From Limisphaerales bacterium (lineage in GTDB: Bacteria; Verrucomicrobiota; Verrucomicrobiae; Limisphaerales; UBA11358): a stretch of 7,560 nt of DNA. Within the stretch, counting starts at the first letter, position 1. Every line of letters starts with the position of its first letter. The notes under the pieces were generated by a model, which worked only from the letters and a program-made list of their open reading frames with translations, was not told the DNA's origin and searched no databases. The translations under genes were made by a program, and so were the position numbers. Location: assembly GCA_003152145.1 (NCBI GenBank), contig PLZL01000152.1, positions 8,756-16,315 of the forward strand, in the 5' to 3' direction. Positions 1 to 6,388 of the stretch are shown here, piece after piece.

Positions 1-19
1 TAACCGTGCACCACGGTTA
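1..19. other. Perfect 8-bp inverted repeat (hairpin) at the window edge
   Basis: TAACCGTG and CACGGTTA form a perfect 8-bp stem around a 3-nt loop (CAC). On the plus strand no T-run follows. On the minus strand the bases that would show a T-run lie outside the window. It could be the stem of a terminator for minus-strand transcription coming from the membrane gene and the aspS-tail remnant, or simply a palindromic protein-binding site. The structure is certain but its role is not. Confidence 0.45.
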
Positions 20-80
20 TATGAAGATTGGCGGAATCCGGCAAGATGAATCCGCAGCCGGGGAAAACCAGCGGACGTTC

Positions 81-224
81 CTATTCCTTCTTCGCGGCCT
101 TCACTCCAATATGCAAATCCCGCAGTTGCTTCGCTCGACGTTGCTGGGAGAATCCGTCATCAAGTCCGTGCCCTGGGGAGTCTTGGGGAAGGCAATCATG
201 TCACGGCTGCTCGGCGTGCCGCAG
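81..224 (-). pseudogene. Degenerate duplicate of the aspS 3' end (aspartyl-tRNA synthetase tail)
   Basis: This stretch aligns by eye with the last 145 bp of the intact aspS at 1231-1375, in the same orientation, with about 20 substitutions and one single-base gap (roughly 85% identity). Read on the minus strand it encodes CGTPSSRDMIAFPKTPQGTD, LMTDSPSNVE, then, after one missing base near 133-134, QLRDLHIGVKAAKKE and a TAG stop at 81-83. The intact enzyme has CGTPSIRDVIAFPKTAKGTD and QLRDLHIELKVGKKE. The missing base shifts the frame, and nothing of the rest of the synthetase is present upstream, so this cannot make an enzyme. Similarity stops abruptly near 224 on one side and at the stop codon on the other. 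Many substitutions are conservative at the protein level, suggesting it came from a once-functional aspS allele rather than from recent copying of the neighbour. Likely origins are an insertion at the 3' end of aspS that displaced the old tail, or recombination with a related aspS. Confidence 0.85.
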
Positions 225-329
225 TCTCGAATCACGATTTCCCTTTTCCATGAAGGAACCAACCGCAAGACGCAACTTCTCCTCTTTACATCACAGGCCA
301 ATGAGAAGCTTTTTAAATTTCGACAAGTC

Positions 330-1154
330 TCAACCGCCCAGCGTCCGCTTTTCCCCGTCACTTTGGGCTATGAACCGTCCCGACTGCACGCGCACGGGAA
401 GGACGGCGGGAGCTTTGATTCCTTCGGGCAGCAACAGCACGGTGACCACCATGAACATGAAGAATATCACCGAACCGATCCATTCCCAAAAAGCAAGGTG
501 CCACATGATTGTGTGCCGAAAAGACTGGCGGGCTTGTTCGGCCCATGCTTGATCCGCCTGGTGACTGAGGAATTGCAAGGCTCCAATGATTGCCGCGCAA
601 CCGACCGGCAGCAGTGTAACCCATCCCCAGTAACACGACAATGCGTTGCCCAGCGATCGTTGTCCGCCAAAAACTCGGAACCGGTCCCTAAGCGCGCAGA
701 CGCAGCAGCAGAGCATTCCGGTGAAGAAGGCCGCCGCCGAGCTACGCGCGAGAAATTCGTGCATTCGATGCCAGCCAAACACCGGTAGCACCTGTTGCGG
801 CACAATGCCTGTGAGCAGCAACAAGACGCAAGCAAGGGCAAACGCCACGCCAGCAGTGCGCGCAAGGCGAGGCGTGATGCCGCGCAGGCGTTGCTCGACA
901 TAACCGGCGAAGGGCAATGCCAGCACCGCCGACGTCGCGAGGCCGAGGCATGGAAGCCAGTAGGCGCTCGGGTTATCACGCGGCGAGGCGAGGTTCGACA
1001 TGGCACGCACGCTCCAATCATAGGGCACGGGGAAGAAAAATGCGGCCACGATCACGGTGCCGAAAAACGATGCGATGCTGAAGGGCAGAAGCCTTGTCAG
1101 CAGCACCGTTTTTGAAACGTGCCCGGCGAAAACCATTTGGATTCTGCGCGTCAT
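330..1154 (-). CDS. Six-helix membrane protein, DUF998-like
   Basis: A 274-residue integral membrane protein with about six hydrophobic segments (near residues 22-43, 65-85, 100-118, 136-155, 173-193 and 216-242) and a polar C-terminal tail. The first loop carries MSNLASPRDNPSAYW (residues 52-66), which resembles the conserved S-(D/N)-L-(G/A)-x(n)-N-P loop of DUF998-type membrane proteins. A second polar element, HRMHEF (129-134), and a Trp/His-rich start to the last helix (WHLAFWEW) may line a site. No catalytic function can be assigned. The gene begins 76 bp beyond the aspS stop on the same strand and could be read through from it. It ends about 105 bp before the aspS-tail remnant, so it sits exactly between two copies of the aspS 3' end and may be the passenger of an old insertion. 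No clear Shine-Dalgarno precedes the ATG at 1154. Met7 (ATG at 1136) is an alternative start. Family assignment is tentative; the membrane nature is clear. Confidence 0.7.
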   Translation of the reverse strand: MTRRIQMVFAGHVSKTVLLTRLLPFSIASFFGTVIVAAFFFPVPYDWSVRAMSNLASPRDNPSAYWLPCLGLATSAVLALPFAGYVEQRLRGITPRLARTAGVAFALACVLLLLTGIVPQQVLPVFGWHRMHEFLARSSAAAFFTGMLCCCVCALRDRFRVFGGQRSLGNALSCYWGWVTLLPVGCAAIIGALQFLSHQADQAWAEQARQSFRHTIMWHLAFWEWIGSVIFFMFMVVTVLLLPEGIKAPAVLPVRVQSGRFIAQSDGEKRTLGG

Positions 1155-1230
1155 AAGTGTTGGATAACAGACCTCTTATTCCTGTCGCGTTGCTGGCATT
1201 GGAAAATGGGTGGCTGACCAATCCTCATGG

Positions 1231-3030
1231 CTATTCCTTCTTCCCCACTTTCAACTCGATATGCAAATCCCGCAGTTGCTTCGGCTCGACGGTGCTGGGA
1301 GATTCCGTCATCAAGTCCGTGCCTTTCGCGGTCTTCGGGAAGGCGATCACGTCACGGATGCTCGGCGTGCCACAGAGAATCGCACAAAGCCGGTCAAAGC
1401 CGAGTGCAATGCCACCGTGCGGCGGTGCGCCGTAACGGAACGCTTCTAGCATATAACCGAAACGCAGCTTGGTTTCGTCTGGCGGAATTTGCAGCACTTC
1501 CTCGAACACCGTCTTCTGCACGTCTGGCTGGTGGATGCGGATGGAGCCGCCGCCGAGTTCGACGCCGTTCACCACCACGTCGTAATGCTGGCCGCGCACT
1601 TTCTTTGGATCGGTCTTGAGCAAGGCAATGTCCCCGGCCACCGGCGCGGTGAATGGATGATGGCTCGAATACCAGCGGTTCTGTTCCTTGTCGAATGAGA
1701 GCAGCGGGAAATCCACGACCCAGAGGAAATCAAAACGGTTTGGATCAATCGTCAGCTTCCCCTGCCCTTTCAAAACATCGGCGCAGTAAAGACGAATCTT
1801 GCCGAGGATTTCGCACGCGTTCAGCCATTGGTCGGCGGCGAACAAAATCAAATCGCCTTCCTCGATTTTCAATTTCGACGCGAGCGCGGCCATTTCCGCA
1901 TCGTTGAAAAATTTCACGATGGGCGATTTCCATTCGCCGCCTTCGACCTTGATGAACGCGAGGCCTTTGGCGCCCAAACTCTGCGCGTATTCGGTCATCG
2001 TCTCAATCTGGCCCTGCGTCGCTCCGGCGAGACCTTTCGCGTTCAGCGCCTTCACCACGCCGCCGCCGGCGACCGCGCCGCTGAAAACCTTGAATTTGCT
2101 GGCGCGGAATTCCTCGGTGAAATCCGCCAGCTCCATCGCAAAGCGCGTGTCGGGTTTGTCAATGCCGTAGCGGTTGAGCGCCTCCGCGAAAGTGATGCGC
2201 TTGAACGGCGTGGGCACGTCAAGGTTCAGCGCGGTTTTCCAGACGCGCTTCAACAAACCTTCGATGAGCGCGTAAATATCCTCGCGCTCGATGAAACTCA
2301 TCTCGATGTCAATCTGCGTGAACTCCGGCTGTCGGTCGGCGCGCAAATCCTCGTCGCGGTAACAGCGCGCGAGCTGGAAATATTTTTCGACGCCGCCGAC
2401 CATGAGTATTTGCTTGAACTGCTGCGGCGACTGCGGCAAAGCGTAGAACTGGCCGGGATTGACGCGGCTCGGCACGAGAAATTCCCGCGCACCCTCGGGC
2501 GTGGATTTGAAGAGCGTCGGCGTTTCGACTTCGAGAAAACCCTGCTCGTCCAGGAATTGCCGTGTGGCGATGGCCACCTTGCTGCGGAGGCGGAGGTTGC
2601 GCGCCATTTCCGGCCGGCGCAAATCAAGATAGCGGTATTTCAGGCGCAACTCCTCGTTCACCTTGCCCGCGGCCTCCGGGTCGTCCACCGGAAAGGGCAG
2701 GACGTCGGCGACATTGAGCACTTCAAGCTCCTTCACCATCACCTCGACTTCGCCGGTGGGAATTTTGGGATTGTTCGTGCCTTCCGGACGCTGACGGACC
2801 TTGCCGGTGACGCTGACGACACATTCGCTGCGAAGTGCGGCGGCGCGCTCAAACAGTTCCTTTGGCGAATCGGACGGATCGAAGACCGTTTGCGTGCGGC
2901 CCTCGCGATCGCGGACATCAATGAAGATGAGCCCGCCGAGGTCGCGGCGCGAGTGGACCCAACCGTTCAAAATAACCATCTGCCCGATGTGAGCGGGGCG
3001 CAGTTCGTTGCAATGATGCGTGCGTTTCAT
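1231..3030 (-). CDS. aspS: Aspartyl-tRNA synthetase, bacterial type
   Basis: A 599-residue class IIb synthetase that attaches aspartate to tRNA-Asp in the cytoplasm. The length is typical of bacterial AspRS (about 580-600). The N-terminal OB-fold anticodon-binding domain (about 1-105) contains GWVHSRRDLGGLIFIDVRD. The catalytic core shows YLDLRRPEM (134-142), TPEGAREFLVPSR (177-189) and the ALPQSPQQFKQ flap (197-207). Motif 2 is CYRDEDLRADRQPEFTQIDI (223-242), and motif 3 is GIALGFDRL (540-548) near the C-terminus. The bacterial GAD-type insertion occupies roughly 290-420. From memory of work on AspRS specificity, residues matching positions 31 and about 82 of the Pseudomonas enzyme influence tRNA-Asn recognition. 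Here they are Leu31 (as in discriminating enzymes) and Gly84 in RPEG (as in relaxed ones), so specificity cannot be called. The ATG at 3030 gives the expected N-terminus (KRTHHCNEL); no Shine-Dalgarno is seen. A sigma70-like promoter lies at 3087-3115. Confidence 0.98.
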   Translation of the reverse strand: MKRTHHCNELRPAHIGQMVILNGWVHSRRDLGGLIFIDVRDREGRTQTVFDPSDSPKELFERAAALRSECVVSVTGKVRQRPEGTNNPKIPTGEVEVMVKELEVLNVADVLPFPVDDPEAAGKVNEELRLKYRYLDLRRPEMARNLRLRSKVAIATRQFLDEQGFLEVETPTLFKSTPEGAREFLVPSRVNPGQFYALPQSPQQFKQILMVGGVEKYFQLARCYRDEDLRADRQPEFTQIDIEMSFIEREDIYALIEGLLKRVWKTALNLDVPTPFKRITFAEALNRYGIDKPDTRFAMELADFTEEFRASKFKVFSGAVAGGGVVKALNAKGLAGATQGQIETMTEYAQSLGAKGLAFIKVEGGEWKSPIVKFFNDAEMAALASKLKIEEGDLILFAADQWLNACEILGKIRLYCADVLKGQGKLTIDPNRFDFLWVVDFPLLSFDKEQNRWYSSHHPFTAPVAGDIALLKTDPKKVRGQHYDVVVNGVELGGGSIRIHQPDVQKTVFEEVLQIPPDETKLRFGYMLEAFRYGAPPHGGIALGFDRLCAILCGTPSIRDVIAFPKTAKGTDLMTESPSTVEPKQLRDLHIELKVGKKE

Positions 3031-3086
3031 TCAAATGCGGATTGTGGAACTCAGACTTTAGAATTCATAACCCAAAGCGAGCGTGA

Positions 3087-3115
3087 ATTGTAGCGGGAAA
3101 CACACCGGATTTCAA
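3087..3115 (-). promoter_or_regulatory. Probable sigma70-type promoter of aspS
   Basis: On the minus strand TTGAAA (3110-3115) is followed by a 17-nt spacer and TACAAT (3087-3092), each one mismatch from the consensus hexamers at optimal spacing. Transcription would start near 3080, giving a leader of about 50 nt before the aspS ATG at 3030. The match was found by eye. It is one of the two best promoter-like matches I found in the window and is well placed. Confidence 0.6.
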
Positions 3116-3160
3116 AGAGATTTTTGGCAATGGCAAAATGGCGCGGAGGTTCTCTCCGGT

Positions 3161-3174
3161 CTGATTTAAATCAG
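3161..3174. repeat. 14-bp perfect palindrome overlapping a stop codon
   Basis: CTGATTTAAATCAG is its own reverse complement and contains the TAA stop of the small membrane protein gene (3166-3168 on the minus strand). Just beyond it a weaker 5-bp hairpin (CGGAG/CTCCG, 3144-3158) could also form in the minus-strand transcript. Neither is followed by a convincing T-run on that strand, so terminator function is doubtful. A dimeric repressor site near the aspS promoter is possible but unproven. Confidence 0.35.
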
Positions 3175-3558
3175 CCCTCTCAATATGGCAGCCAGCAACG
3201 ACGCAAAGAACACGAACAGCATCCCGAATCCAAGCAAACCTCCCCGCCGCACATCGAACTCGGACAAGATCCGCTCCCATGGCGCATGGAAGACGAAACG
3301 GCCAAACCCCATGTCAAAAGCGAGCATCAGCATCAGCCAGAACGAACCAACGCCGAACAGTTGCCTCACCGTGTTTGCTCCGATCCAAGGCGCGGCGACC
3401 CATGCGATGGCCAGGATGATGGCCGAACCGCTGAAAACGCCAATCTGTCGCGCCCGCCGGTCACCCACCCGGCGATTCAGCAGGCGCACGCGTAGAAAAC
3501 CGTGAAGCACTTCCGCCACCGCAATCAAGAGCCAGACGATGAATGCGCGGAGAAACAT
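3166..3558 (-). CDS. Small four-helix membrane protein of unknown function
   Basis: A 130-residue protein that I do not recognise. It has four hydrophobic stretches (about 5-22, 39-60, 64-84 and 105-127), joined by arginine-rich loops: RVRLLNRRVGDRRARQ after helix 1 and SEFDVRRGG before helix 4. This arginine pattern suggests positively charged cytoplasmic loops. The last helix runs almost to the C-terminus. No enzymatic motif or signal-peptide cleavage site is visible. It lies upstream of aspS on the same strand, 135 bp away, but aspS has its own promoter-like sequence in between, so co-transcription is not required. On the other side it diverges from the lipoprotein gene at 3735. The stop codon lies inside a 14-bp palindrome at 3161-3174. 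Coding status rests on the clean membrane topology and the gap-filling position between two well-supported genes. The antisense frames are low-complexity and polar. Confidence 0.7.
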   Translation of the reverse strand: MFLRAFIVWLLIAVAEVLHGFLRVRLLNRRVGDRRARQIGVFSGSAIILAIAWVAAPWIGANTVRQLFGVGSFWLMLMLAFDMGFGRFVFHAPWERILSEFDVRRGGLLGFGMLFVFFASLLAAILRGLI

Positions 3559-3628
3559 GGTGTGTCTGGTTTTACCAAGGATTACGCATCTTGTCGCGCC
3601 GGAATCAGTTGTTCTTCCGTTGCGTGGA

Positions 3629-3658
3629 GTGACACCGGAAAGCTGGAACGCTTACAAT
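3629..3658 (+). promoter_or_regulatory. Candidate sigma70-type promoter of the DUF6263-like lipoprotein gene
   Basis: GTGACA (3629-3634, one mismatch to TTGACA) is followed by an 18-nt spacer and TACAAT (3653-3658, one mismatch to TATAAT). Transcription would start near 3665, giving a leader of about 70 nt to the ATG at 3735. It lies in the divergent gap between the small membrane protein gene and the lipoprotein gene. Identified by eye only. Confidence 0.5.
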
Positions 3659-3734
3659 TATTCCCTGCTTTTGTAATTCACCCGGGACCAGCGGGCGATT
3701 AGACTTGCTTTCAAGTTAATTGGAAAAAACAACC

Positions 3735-4742
3735 ATGAAAAAAATCTTGTCCTGATCGGCGCCGCGCTGACATTGAGCCTTCCGTGGGTAGGGTGCAACA
3801 AATCCGGCAAACTGGCCGAGCCCTCCACCTTCACGCCTCCCAGCGGCCCGGTCGAGTTGAAATTGAAATGGCCGCAGGGCGAACGCATCGTGCAGGACAT
3901 GGACATGAAGCAGAGTTCAGAAATCTCCATTCCGGGCCAGCCCGCGCCCATGAAGCAGGACACAACCATGGGTCAGGAATACGCGCTTACGGTATTGCAG
4001 GCCACCCCCGACGGTGGCCATGAAGTGGAGATGGATTTTCTAAGCGCCCGGATGGGGGTGAAGATGGGCGACAAGACGATGCTGGAATATGATTCTACCA
4101 AGAAATCAGCGGCGGACAAGCCGGATCCGGTGGCCGGCATATTCGGAAAAATCGTCGGCTCCAAAATCCGGTTTTACCTTGATGCCACCAACGGGATCCA
4201 GCGCGTCGAAGGCATTGATGAAATGATGAACCGGTTGTCCACCGGCGCGTCGCCGGCCGAGCTGGCACCCCTCAAGAGCGTGTTTAGCGAGGGTTATTTC
4301 AAGCAGTTGATGAGCGCAAACCGTTATATGCCCACCAAGGCGGTGCAACCGGGCGACACCTGGCCGGTTCAGATCGAATTCCCAATGGGCATGATGGGCA
4401 CCTTCGTATTGAATTACGATTTCAACTTTAAAAGCTGGGAAATGCACGGAAAACGCAATTGCGCCCGCCTCGAGTTCGAAGGGACCATCAAAATCCACGC
4501 CCGATACCAATGCAAGTCCGGCCGGGATGAGCATATCCATTACAGGCGGCAATTCTTCGGGTGTCTCCTGGTTCGACCCGGAACTGGGAATAACCATTGA
4601 TACCACCATGAATCAGGACATGAACATGATCATGAACCTGCCCGTGAATCCGGACGGCAACCGCGCCGCCGCCGGTCAGACGCAAAGCCTCACGAACCGG
4701 ATGAACCAGGTCATGACCATAAAACTGGTATCGGTGAAGTGA
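3735..4742 (+). pseudogene. DUF6263-like lipoprotein gene, interrupted by two compensating one-base frameshifts
   Basis: Restoring both shifts gives a 335-residue secreted lipoprotein. The start is ATG at 3735, followed by seven A residues. As written, the frame runs M-K-K-I-L-S and hits TGA at 3753. With eight A residues it becomes MKKNLVLIGAALTLSLPWVGC, a typical signal peptide ending in a loose lipobox (WVGC, Cys21). The main body (about 3746-4490) is open and contains VELKLKWPQGERI, then a central region with KIRFYLDATNGIQRVEGIDE and the PGDTWPVQIEFPMG segment, features I associate with DUF6263 lipoproteins. At the four A residues at 4490-4493 the frame shifts again. Reading three A residues joins GTIK to STPDTNASPAGM and leads to the natural tail (GVSWFDPELGITIDTTMNQD, ending KLVSVK at 4742). 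Left uncorrected, the body frame runs on into an unrelated tail ending at 4600. Functional role is unknown; it is probably envelope-anchored. Methionine-rich patches (PMGMMG, MNQDMNMIMN) are notable. It is either a young pseudogene, a homopolymer assembly error, or a slippage-controlled gene. Confidence 0.8.
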
Positions 4743-5073
4743 AACGAAGGCGAAAGATTTCGTGGCTGGTCGCGCCGGAATTGGATGCAGGCGGAATAAA
4801 CAACCACGGGGACAATAACCGTCACCACAAATTGAATGCCGTGGTCGAACTTGGCTGATATTTAAGGAAAATGCGGGGAATCCGGTTTGGCATGGCAATT
4901 GCGAAACCACATCCATTGGGATGGTTTAACGCTACAGCTTCTACACGCGGCTTCATTGTTCCAGTCCCGACCGGCGGATCATCCCACCCGGCCGGGGCTT
5001 GTTTTCTTCTCTTGAGACAAATGGAATCCGAATTCCGAAGGTCGAATTAAGAATGGCGGATTCAGTATCCGGT
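4743..5073. other. Non-coding gap between convergent genes
   Basis: These 331 bp lie between the stop of the lipoprotein gene and the stop of the GH43-type gene, which converge here. Apart from the probable terminator at 4966-5011, I see only a 7-bp inverted repeat (ACCACGG at 4803-4809 and CCGTGGT at 4839-4845) with a long 29-nt loop, which is weak. The minus-strand open frame across 4488-4916 has no recognisable protein features and overlaps the lipoprotein tail; I treat it as chance. Confidence 0.6.
4966..5011 (+). terminator. Probable rho-independent terminator after the lipoprotein gene
   Basis: CCCGACCGG (4966-4974) pairs with CCGGCCGGG (4988-4996) in a 9-bp GC-rich stem with one internal A-C mismatch and a 13-nt loop. 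It is followed by GCTTGTTTTCTTCTCTT, a T-rich tail on the plus strand. It stands about 220 bp downstream of the lipoprotein stop and would also shield the convergent GH43-type gene. On the minus strand no T-tail follows, so it seems to work in one direction only. Confidence 0.55.
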
Positions 5074-6144
5074 TCAATTGAATTTGGACTGTGTTTCCGG
5101 GTCTTTCGGCGGCTGCAAATGGATCATCGTCGGGCTGTCACGGTCGGCAGTAAGGACGTTGTTCGCGGCGTCGTATTTCAGTTCGACGACTTGGACGCTG
5201 CTGCGCCTTCCGTCGGGGGGACCGCCGGGCGTGGCGCTGGTGCCGGGGTGCACGAAATAGAACATGTAGGCGCGGTCGCCGGAGAGGATGATCTCCGAAT
5301 GGTGGCCCACGCCGGTATCGTCGGGGCCTGTGCCGCGGTCTGCGAGCAGCGTGCCCACGCGCGTCCAGTCCATCGCGTTGTCAGAGCGATACAGCGCGAG
5401 TCCCCTTCCGATGTCGCGGAACAGCCAGTAATGGCCCTGCCAATGGAAGGCGACCGGGGCTTCGCCGCCGCGATCGGAAAGGCCCGGCACCCTGCCGTGG
5501 TCCGTCCAATGATAGAGGTCGGTGCTGTCTGCGTAATTGCACGAGGAGCCGGTGGCTTCGTCCTTATACCACAAACGCCAGTTGCCGTCGGGCAGGTGCA
5601 GCACGCCGGCGTCAATCACCTTGGGATGCGAGAGCGGCAGTGTGGATTCATAATGCCAGTTGACCAAATTCTTGCTCGTGAGATGGATGATGTAGCGCGG
5701 GTGACTCCAGTTGTCAAAAATTCCCGGAACATAGACGAGATACATGTGGAAGAGGCCTTTGTGTTCAACCACGGCGGGGGCCCAGTAAGTTTTGTCGGCA
5801 ACCGCGTCTTTATAATCGATGTTCGCGTCGCGGAGATATTTCCACGTCGCGCCGTCGTCCGAAGCCGCGATGCCGATGGGCGTGCCATGCACCCACGCCA
5901 CCCCGCCCGGCAATCCCGGCACGTTGGCGCGGCGGCTGGTGTAGAACATATACCATTTCTTGTCCTTGGAACTCCAGATGATGGTCGGGTCGGTCGCGCC
6001 GTCCATGATCGGGTCGCGGTAAAGCGGCTTCGCGGCGACTTCGTCCGGCGGTGGAAGCGAAGCGGCAGTTTGGCCCGATGGCGAGGGACTGGCACAGCCC
6101 GCCAGCAAAATGACGATAGCGCAAACCGGGTAAAAATTTTTCAT
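5074..6144 (-). CDS. GH43-type glycoside hydrolase lipoprotein (five-bladed beta-propeller)
   Basis: A predicted 356-residue envelope lipoprotein with the hallmarks of family 43-like glycosidases, which typically hydrolyse arabinofuranosyl, xylosyl or galactosyl linkages in plant or algal polysaccharides. I chose the ATG at 6144 because it starts a clean lipoprotein signal (MKNFYPVCAIVILLAGC, lipobox LAGC, Cys17). The frame stays open to 6228, but the extra 28 residues do not look like part of a signal sequence. A Pro/Ser-rich linker (18-40) precedes the propeller. The three acidic positions expected of this fold are visible: Asp52 in DGATDPTIIW (base), Asp178 in KVIDAGVLHL (pKa modulator) and Glu228 in GGEAPVAFHW (acid). 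TYWAPAVVEHKGLFHMYLVY (119-138) is a typical blade repeat, as are the SxDxxxW turns (SDDGATW, STDLYHW, SDNAMDW). The substrate cannot be told. No SusC/D-like, transporter or regulator genes adjoin it, so it is not obviously in a polysaccharide-utilisation locus. No Shine-Dalgarno is seen. Confidence 0.88.
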   Translation of the reverse strand: MKNFYPVCAIVILLAGCASPSPSGQTAASLPPPDEVAAKPLYRDPIMDGATDPTIIWSSKDKKWYMFYTSRRANVPGLPGGVAWVHGTPIGIAASDDGATWKYLRDANIDYKDAVADKTYWAPAVVEHKGLFHMYLVYVPGIFDNWSHPRYIIHLTSKNLVNWHYESTLPLSHPKVIDAGVLHLPDGNWRLWYKDEATGSSCNYADSTDLYHWTDHGRVPGLSDRGGEAPVAFHWQGHYWLFRDIGRGLALYRSDNAMDWTRVGTLLADRGTGPDDTGVGHHSEIILSGDRAYMFYFVHPGTSATPGGPPDGRRSSVQVVELKYDAANNVLTADRDSPTMIHLQPPKDPETQSKFN

Positions 6145-6318
6145 TGGACAGGTGGGCATTTTTTGCAGTTGGATTTGCCGGGTCAGATATGCCAAAACTT
6201 CCTTTATTGTCCATGAAATTATTCCCAACGTTCCTGCTTTTCACGTTTTTCCAATTCACCTCCGGGACCAAGCAGCTCCGGATGTTGTCAGTCGTTTCAT
6301 TGCCGAAAATGACCGTGG

Positions 6319-6347
6319 TTAGCAAATTCGGCACCTCACCTTAAATT
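6319..6347 (+). promoter_or_regulatory. Weak candidate promoter for the DHH phosphoesterase gene
   Basis: TTAGCA (6319-6324) and TAAATT (6342-6347) are each two mismatches from consensus and are separated by an optimal 17 nt. This would place the transcription start near 6354, about 35 nt before the ATG at 6389. It lies in the 244-bp divergent gap (6145-6388), which otherwise holds no gene that I can support. No convincing promoter for the GH43-type gene was found on the opposite strand. Confidence 0.3.
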
Positions 6348-6388
6348 CCCTGCTGGCCATCCGCCGCCCACCGGATTATCCTTGCCAC

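Noticed and set aside
225..329. Possible terminator between the membrane gene and the aspS remnant (CTTCTC/GAGAAG pairing)
   Set aside because: The stem is only 6 bp with a long loop and no T-run on the minus strand.
6..788. Plus-strand 260-codon frame over the aspS remnant and the membrane gene
   Set aside because: It overlaps the aspS-tail remnant and a protein with six clean membrane helices on the other strand. Its translation is polar, basic and low-complexity, with no motif.
1828..3093. Plus-strand 421-codon open frame opposite aspS
   Set aside because: It is antisense to a clearly functional aspS, has low-complexity Arg/Glu/Ala-rich content and no recognisable domain. Long antisense frames are common opposite GC-rich conserved genes.
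3735..3760. Programmed -1 frameshift signal at ATG-AAA-AAA-A as an established feature
   Set aside because: The A-run permits P-site slippage, but there is no downstream hairpin I can see, and a second unrelated indel at 4490 also breaks the gene. Kept only as a hypothesis.
4803..4845. Inverted repeat ACCACGG/CCGTGGT as a regulatory hairpin
   Set aside because: Seven base pairs around a 29-nt loop is within chance expectation for a 330-bp gap and has no supporting context.
4488..4916. Minus-strand 142-codon frame across the lipoprotein tail and gap
   Set aside because: Half of it is antisense to the conserved lipoprotein C-terminus, and it shows no domain or signal features.
4999..6216. Plus-strand 405-codon open frame opposite the GH43-type gene
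   Set aside because: The minus-strand protein has a lipobox and a complete GH43-type residue set, while the plus-strand translation has no family features.
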